Positions 59,414 through 64,000 of a DNA stretch of 64,000 nt are shown piece by piece (position 1 is the first letter of the stretch; the number at the start of each line of letters is the position of its first letter). The position numbers were made by a program, and so were the translations under genes. Source of the DNA: Pseudoalteromonas luteoviolacea DSM 6061 (GTDB taxonomy: Bacteria > Pseudomonadota > Gammaproteobacteria > Enterobacterales > Alteromonadaceae); NCBI RefSeq assembly GCF_001625655.1, contig NZ_AUYB01000109.1:1-64000 (forward strand). Direction: 5' to 3'. The notes under the pieces are model-generated. The model was not told the origin of the DNA, searched no databases, and saw only the letters and a list, made by a program, of their open reading frames with translations.

Positions 59414-60454
59414 TTATAATCCATTCTCGATGATTTCTTGCGCCAGTTCATCGGCGATAACATGCGTGGACTTTTGCTCTTCATCTGAACGTTTGAAGAT
59501 TTCAGCTAGCGTGTCAAAGATGCCTTCAACGTGCTTAGTAGCGAGGGCTTCATTATAACCTTCAGGCTTAGTTTCGTAGTACACATTAATGATACCACCA
59601 GCATTAATTACGTAATCTGGTGCGTATAAAACGCCCTTCTCACGTAAAACATCGCCGTGACGAGGCTCTGCAAGCTGGTTGTTAGCGCATCCAGCAATGA
59701 TGGTTGCTTTAATACGAGGAATCGTTTCATCATTTACAGTCGCACCGAGTGCACATGGCGCATATACATCAACGTCTAAGTCGTAGATTTCGTCAATGTC
59801 CACCGCAACTGCACCAAAGTCGGTAACAACACGATCAATTGATGCTTGGTTAATATCAGTAACGAATAGCTTTGCACCAGCCTCATGTAAATGTTTACAC
59901 AGGCCATATGCAACAGCCCCTAAACCTTGAACTGCGACCTTTACGCCTGTTAAATCTTGATGGCCAAACTTATGTTGGTACGCAGCTTTAATGCCCAAGA
60001 ATGTGCCTAAAGCTGTAAATGGAGAAGGGTTGCCACTCTTACCTTCAAGACCTAAAACATAGTTGGTCTCTTTGTGCATCACCATGACATCACCTGTTGT
60101 GATATTCACGTCTTCTGCTGAGTAGTAACTACCGCCTAGTCTTTCTAGGTGTCTACCGAAAGCTCTGAACAATTCTTCAGATTTGATGCTTTTCGCGTCA
60201 CCAATGATCACTGATTTACCACCACCAAATGGTAAGCGAGCTACTGCATTCTTGTATGTCATACCTTTAGATAGACGTAATACATCGTATACTGCATCTT
60301 GATCTTCTGCATAATCCCATAAACGACAGCCACCAACCGCTGGACCTAGTTTAGTACTATGGACAGCAATGATTGCCTTCAGGCCCGACTTTTCATCTGA
60401 GCAAAATACAACTTGTTCATGGTTATCAAATTCAACTTGGTTAAATACAGCCAC
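59414..60454 (-). CDS. ldh: Leu/Phe/Val dehydrogenase
   Basis: NAD-dependent amino-acid dehydrogenase that deaminates branched-chain amino acids (leucine/valine type). The GTG at 60454 (VAVFNQVEFDNHEQ) is chosen as start because family proteins begin here and GGAG precedes it; the open frame runs 27 codons further up. The 346-aa product has the catalytic Lys in KLGPAVGGCR and LPFGGGKSVI, and a Rossmann domain with VQGLGAVAYGL. The symbol here means leucine dehydrogenase, not lactate dehydrogenase. A LiuR-like motif lies at 60682-60697. Confidence 0.92.
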   Translation of the reverse strand: MAVFNQVEFDNHEQVVFCSDEKSGLKAIIAVHSTKLGPAVGGCRLWDYAEDQDAVYDVLRLSKGMTYKNAVARLPFGGGKSVIIGDAKSIKSEELFRAFGRHLERLGGSYYSAEDVNITTGDVMVMHKETNYVLGLEGKSGNPSPFTALGTFLGIKAAYQHKFGHQDLTGVKVAVQGLGAVAYGLCKHLHEAGAKLFVTDINQASIDRVVTDFGAVAVDIDEIYDLDVDVYAPCALGATVNDETIPRIKATIIAGCANNQLAEPRHGDVLREKGVLYAPDYVINAGGIINVYYETKPEGYNEALATKHVEGIFDTLAEIFKRSDEEQKSTHVIADELAQEIIENGL

Positions 60455-60681
60455 TTTGATTATTCTCCGATTATTGTCTGAACGTGTCAGATAGCGCTGA
60501 AATTGGCCAGACTCTATCATTAACCCTTTAGTCAATCCAGCAAATGAGATGATCTAAGCATTACCCTTTACCATCACGCATAAATAATTTAACTTTAGAA
60601 CACAAAAAGGCAAATTAAACCAATATATCTACTAAAGTAAATATATTTAATTAGAAATACCTATCAAAACCAAAGCCTCTG

Positions 60682-60697
60682 TTTACGTAAACGTAAA
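60682..60697. promoter_or_regulatory. LiuR-like palindrome upstream of the Leu/Phe/Val dehydrogenase gene
   Basis: TTTACGTAAACGTAAA, identical to the motif upstream of gltB (25707-25722), about 228 bp from the start codon. The shared 16-mer at two nitrogen-metabolism genes is unlikely to be chance. Confidence 0.6.
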
Positions 60698-60744
60698 GCA
60701 ATTGTTCGTTGTAAGTATAAATTTACACGGCAAGGAATCAAATT

Positions 60745-60760
60745 AGTTTGTTAACAAACT
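60745..60760. promoter_or_regulatory. 16-bp perfect palindrome, candidate operator
   Basis: AGTTTGTTAACAAACT, fully symmetric, between the fumarase and dehydrogenase genes. No T-run follows. Confidence 0.35.
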
Positions 60761-60872
60761 TCGCACTCGTTCGCTGTAAGTGTATCGAATAATAAACAAC
60801 CAAATATTACGGGGGAGATGAAGAATTTACTGGATTATGACAACTAAAAGTTATGGAAGTAGAGTAACAAGA

Positions 60873-60903
60873 ATTCTAAAGGCGGAAATACCGCCTTTAG
60901 AAT
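60873..60903 (-). terminator. Fumarase terminator
   Basis: ATTCTAAAGGCGG-AAATA-CCGCCTTTAGAAT forms a long perfect stem 10 bp after the fumarase stop. It is bidirectional in form with short T-runs. Confidence 0.75.
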
Positions 60904-60912
60904 GAAAAGCGA

Positions 60913-62439
60913 TTAGCTCAGTTTGCTATCAAGCTCTTCAATTTTAGCTTTCCAAATTGCTGGACCTTGAGTATGGGCATTTGCGCCTTCACTATCCACC
61001 GCTACAGTTACTGGCATATCTTCTACTTCAAATTCGTAGATAGCTTCCATCCCTAGATCTTCAAATGCTACAACACGTGATTTCTTAATTGCTTTAGCAA
61101 CTAGATACGCAGCGCCACCAACAGCCATTAAGTAAACGGCTTTGTTTTGCTTGATAGATTCAACCGTTGCTGGACCTCTCTCCGCTTTACCAATCATCCC
61201 AACTAAGCCTGTTTTCTCAAGCATTAGATCTGTGAACTTGTCCATACGTGTCGAAGTCGTTGGGCCTGCTGGACCTACAACCTCATCACCCACAGCATCT
61301 ACTGGACCCACGTAGTAGATAAACTTGTTTGTAAAGTCGACACCCTCAGGTAAGCCTTGTCCAGAATTGATCATTTCCTGCAGGCGCTTATGAGCAGCAT
61401 CACGGCCAGTTAAAATTTTACCAGACAGTAATACTGTTTCGCCCATTTTCCAATCTTGGATATCTTCTTTGGTAAGCGTGTCTAGGTTAACACGACGCGT
61501 GTCTTCACCCACTTCCCAAGTTACTTCAGGCCAATCTTCAAGCTTTGGCGCCTTTAGATCAGCAGGGCCAGATCCATTTAACGTGAAATGCACATGACGT
61601 GTTGCTGCACAATTAGGGATCATTACAACAGGTTTCGAAGCTGCGTGTGTTGGCGCTGTTTTGATCTTAACGTCAACCACTGTGGTTAAACCACCAAGAC
61701 CCTGTGCACCTATGCCCAGCTTATTAGCTCTTTCAAAGATATCTAAACGCAGTTTCTCTTCAGCTGTCTCTGCACCACGCTCTTGTAAATCATGAATATC
61801 GACAGGGTCCATCAGTGATTCTTTTGCCAGTACAGCCGCTTTTTCAGCTGTACCACCGATACCAATGCCTATCATTCCCGGTGGACACCAACCAGCGCCC
61901 ATTGTAGGTAATGTTTTTTCAACCCAAGCAGCGACGTCATCTGAAGGGTTTAACATTGCCATTTTAGTTTTATTTTCTGAGCCACCGCCTTTAGCGGCAA
62001 TCATAACTTCAACCTCAGCACCAGGTACTAAATCCACGTGGACAACAGAAGGAGTATTGTCTTTAGTATTTTTGCGACTTCCCGCAGGGTCCGCAACAAT
62101 TGACGCTCGAAGTGGATTATCTGGATTCGTGTAAGCACGACGTGTGCCTTCATCCACCATTTGCTGAACTGTTAAGTCGGTTTTGTCCCATTTAACGTCC
62201 ATACCAACTTTAACGAAACATGTAACGATACCCGTGTCTTGACATAGAGGGCGCTTGCCTTCCGCTGACATACGAGAGTTTATTAAAATCTGCGCGATTG
62301 CGTCTTTAGCGGCTTTACTTTGTTCATTGTTGTATGCTTTTTCTAAAGCTTGTACAAAATCAAGCGGGTGATAAAAAGAAATGTATTGCAGCGCATCTTC
62401 AATGCTATCAATAAAATCTTGCTGACGGATAATGCTCAT
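60913..62439 (-). CDS. Class I fumarate hydratase
   Basis: Oxygen-sensitive [4Fe-4S] fumarase of the TCA cycle. ATG 62439 has AAGGA seven bases upstream and gives 508 aa. Cysteines likely to hold the cluster are in RPLCQDTGIVTCF and IPNCAATRHVHF; the C-terminal domain contains TTSTRMDKFTDLM and GKAERGP. It resembles E. coli FumA/FumB (548 aa) but is shorter. Single gene, divergent from pabB. Confidence 0.94.
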   Translation of the reverse strand: MSIIRQQDFIDSIEDALQYISFYHPLDFVQALEKAYNNEQSKAAKDAIAQILINSRMSAEGKRPLCQDTGIVTCFVKVGMDVKWDKTDLTVQQMVDEGTRRAYTNPDNPLRASIVADPAGSRKNTKDNTPSVVHVDLVPGAEVEVMIAAKGGGSENKTKMAMLNPSDDVAAWVEKTLPTMGAGWCPPGMIGIGIGGTAEKAAVLAKESLMDPVDIHDLQERGAETAEEKLRLDIFERANKLGIGAQGLGGLTTVVDVKIKTAPTHAASKPVVMIPNCAATRHVHFTLNGSGPADLKAPKLEDWPEVTWEVGEDTRRVNLDTLTKEDIQDWKMGETVLLSGKILTGRDAAHKRLQEMINSGQGLPEGVDFTNKFIYYVGPVDAVGDEVVGPAGPTTSTRMDKFTDLMLEKTGLVGMIGKAERGPATVESIKQNKAVYLMAVGGAAYLVAKAIKKSRVVAFEDLGMEAIYEFEVEDMPVTVAVDSEGANAHTQGPAIWKAKIEELDSKLS

Positions 62440-62676
62440 GACGGTTCCTTTATTTGCCATTTAGGACTGCTAAATGACGTGTACTTGAAAAGTACAAAAG
62501 CGAAGTAGTCACACCACTGAGCCAAAAACATCACAAACCGACTACAAGCCCCGAGTCAGTGATTCTTGTCCCTACAATTAATGTGGCTATTGGTTATCGC
62601 TTCTATACTCTATAGATTCATATCTAATTATGATAACCTCCTCGCCCGTTTCGGGCTAGTTTTCAGGGTCAAGTAA

Positions 62677-64000
62677 ATGATAAATGCACAGAATAATTGC
62701 ATTGCGGTCGACATTTCTCTCTCTACAGTGGAAGTTTTTGAACAGTTTGCACAACATAAGTATGCAATATTGCTAGATTCCAGCGATGCAAAACATGAAA
62801 ATAGTCATTACGACATAATTAGCTTCAACCCAGTTCATGTCCTTGAAGCGAGCGAAGGAAATGCACTTCTTGACGGCCAATTACAAAATTTGAGTGTCTT
62901 TGAGCTATTAAAAAAAGAATTATCCAAGTTGTGTACCAATAAAGTAGAAGGATTACCCTTTGTTGGTGGTTGGTTAGGTTTTTTTGGATACGACTTGGGT
63001 CGTTATATTGAAAACATACCAGAGGAATCTGTTGCTGATATTTCACTGCCAGATATGGTCGCTGGATTATATTTGGATGCATTGATATTCGATAACAAGA
63101 AACAGCAGTGGTTCTATGTTTCGCAGCCCCAAACAAACAGGCTAGAGCAGTATCTCGAAATTATCCATGGTGTTTCTGCTCAATTACCATCATTTGAATT
63201 GCGCACTGATTGGCTGTCAAACATGACTAAGCAGCAGTACACAACTAAATTTGATAAAATACATCATTACCTACTAAGTGGTGACTGCTATCAAATAAAC
63301 CTTGCTCAGCGATTCCAAGCCCAATATTCAGGTTCTGAGTGGCAAGCATATAAAAAGCTCAGAGCAAATAACAAAGCCCCATTCTCTGCGTTTTACAACC
63401 TTGGTGAAGACAAGGCAATAGTGTCAGTATCACCTGAGCGATTTATTTCTGTCAGGTCGAATAAAGTTGAAACAAAACCGATTAAAGGTACCCTACCCCG
63501 CTTATCAAATGCTGTCGAAGATAGCGAACAGGCCGAAGTTTTGCGTCATTCAACTAAAGACAGAGCTGAAAATGTAATGATTGTGGATCTGCTAAGAAAT
63601 GATTTAGGCAAGGTCGCAAAGCCCGGTACCGTTAATGTTCCCAAGCTGTTTGAAATCGAAAGTTTCCCAGCTGTTCACCATCTGGTTAGTACTGTTACCA
63701 GTGAACTCGCTCCTGGTAAAGATGCCGTGGACCAACTCGAAGCTGCTTTCCCAGGAGGTTCGATTACCGGAGCCCCTAAGATTAGAGCTATGGAAATAAT
63801 CGAAGAACTCGAACCACATCGTCGCAGCGCATACTGTGGCTCAATAGGTTACTTGAGTGCATGCGGTGATATGGATACTTCCATCACTATTCGTACGCTC
63901 GTATGCGATAATCAGTCCATCTACTGTTGGGCAGGTGGCGGAATTGTAGCCGATTCAAATGTAGACGCGGAGTATCAAGAAACTTATCATAAAGTAAACA
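62677..64000 (+). CDS. pabB: Aminodeoxychorismate synthase component I, partial
   Basis: Makes 4-amino-4-deoxychorismate from chorismate for folate synthesis. The frame from ATG 62677 is open to the window end (441 codons), so the 3' end (roughly the last dozen residues) is missing. It follows E. coli PabB closely: CYQINLAQRF, SVSPERFISV, ETKPIKGTLPR, DLLRNDLGKVA, FPGGSITGAPKIRAMEI and AGGGIVADS. The KxxPIKGT motif separates it from TrpE, which has PIAGT. Confidence 0.95.
   Translation, partial: MINAQNNCIAVDISLSTVEVFEQFAQHKYAILLDSSDAKHENSHYDIISFNPVHVLEASEGNALLDGQLQNLSVFELLKKELSKLCTNKVEGLPFVGGWLGFFGYDLGRYIENIPEESVADISLPDMVAGLYLDALIFDNKKQQWFYVSQPQTNRLEQYLEIIHGVSAQLPSFELRTDWLSNMTKQQYTTKFDKIHHYLLSGDCYQINLAQRFQAQYSGSEWQAYKKLRANNKAPFSAFYNLGEDKAIVSVSPERFISVRSNKVETKPIKGTLPRLSNAVEDSEQAEVLRHSTKDRAENVMIVDLLRNDLGKVAKPGTVNVPKLFEIESFPAVHHLVSTVTSELAPGKDAVDQLEAAFPGGSITGAPKIRAMEIIEELEPHRRSAYCGSIGYLSACGDMDTSITIRTLVCDNQSIYCWAGGGIVADSNVDAEYQETYHKVN

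Larger units (their letters stand above)
60455..60912. other. Upstream region of the Leu/Phe/Val dehydrogenase gene
   Basis: 458 bp without a gene. It holds the 16-bp LiuR-like palindrome, a 16-bp perfect palindrome (60745-60760), two similar 15-bp direct repeats (TTCGTTGTAAGTATA 60705-60719 and TTCGCTGTAAGTGTA 60770-60784) and the fumarase terminator. Confidence 0.6.

Overview
The window looks like chromosome of a marine gammaproteobacterium of the order Alteromonadales, most likely Pseudoalteromonas. This is inferred from gene order and protein sequence, since no rRNA is present. The signs are ruvCAB next to tol-pal with a tRNA-Lys array behind it, a TonB2-type cluster with a TtpC-like energiser, a Leu/Phe/Val dehydrogenase, a PrkA-YeaH-SpoVR stress operon, and the apt-dnaX-ybaB-recR-htpG order. 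DNA is moderately AT-rich, most genes lie on the minus strand, and there is no prophage, transposase or CRISPR array.

Layout. 1-5447: tRNA-Lys array, then cpoB, pal, tolB, tolA, tolR and tolQ (envelope constriction). 5448-6290: an unusually long gap holding a promoter-terminator pair that could make a ~175-nt RNA, in the slot where ybgC often lies. 6291-10322: ruvB, ruvA, ruvC (LexA box in the ruvC promoter) and aspS. 10509-13567: YecE-like protein, an orphan repeat-bearing peptide, a GFA-domain protein and two zinc metallopeptidases. 13701-18687: grpE, hrcA (both with sigma-32-like promoters), nadK, a membrane protein and recN (two LexA boxes). 18741-29208: cytochrome b561, gltD, gltB, grxD, sodB, prkA. 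29232-32044: yeaH and spoVR. 32423-35182: a PAS-GGDEF protein, a REC-CheC protein and an exported thiol peroxidase.

35231-48051 is the conserved htpG-recR-ybaB-dnaX-apt block, opened by two accessory insertions. The one between htpG and recR carries two XRE regulators and a compact locus for a double-glycine leader peptide (39583-39711) with three small membrane proteins. The one between recR and ybaB carries a rhomboid-like protease and a large M48 membrane metallopeptidase. 48231-50567 contains a small membrane peptide and hvfC-hvfB-hvfA, a copper-binding RiPP system of the MNIO (DUF692) type whose precursor has fourteen EGKCG motifs. 50764-53161: dusC, a DksA/TraR-like zinc-finger protein and a DUF3080 lipoprotein. 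53337-58308: DUF3450, TtpC-like, ExbB, ExbD, TonB and TPR genes. 58686-64000: a CAT-family acyltransferase, Leu/Phe/Val dehydrogenase, class I fumarase and a pabB gene cut by the window end.

Connections. gltBD and the Leu/Phe/Val dehydrogenase gene carry the same 16-bp palindromic motif upstream, suggesting one regulator couples branched-chain amino acid breakdown to glutamate synthesis. hrcA, grpE and htpG have heat-shock-type promoters; ruvCAB and recN have LexA boxes. Strongest candidates for new biology are the double-glycine peptide locus (38663-40173), the orphan repeat peptide (11438-11644), the long-repeat HvfA precursor and the candidate RNA at 5999-6175.
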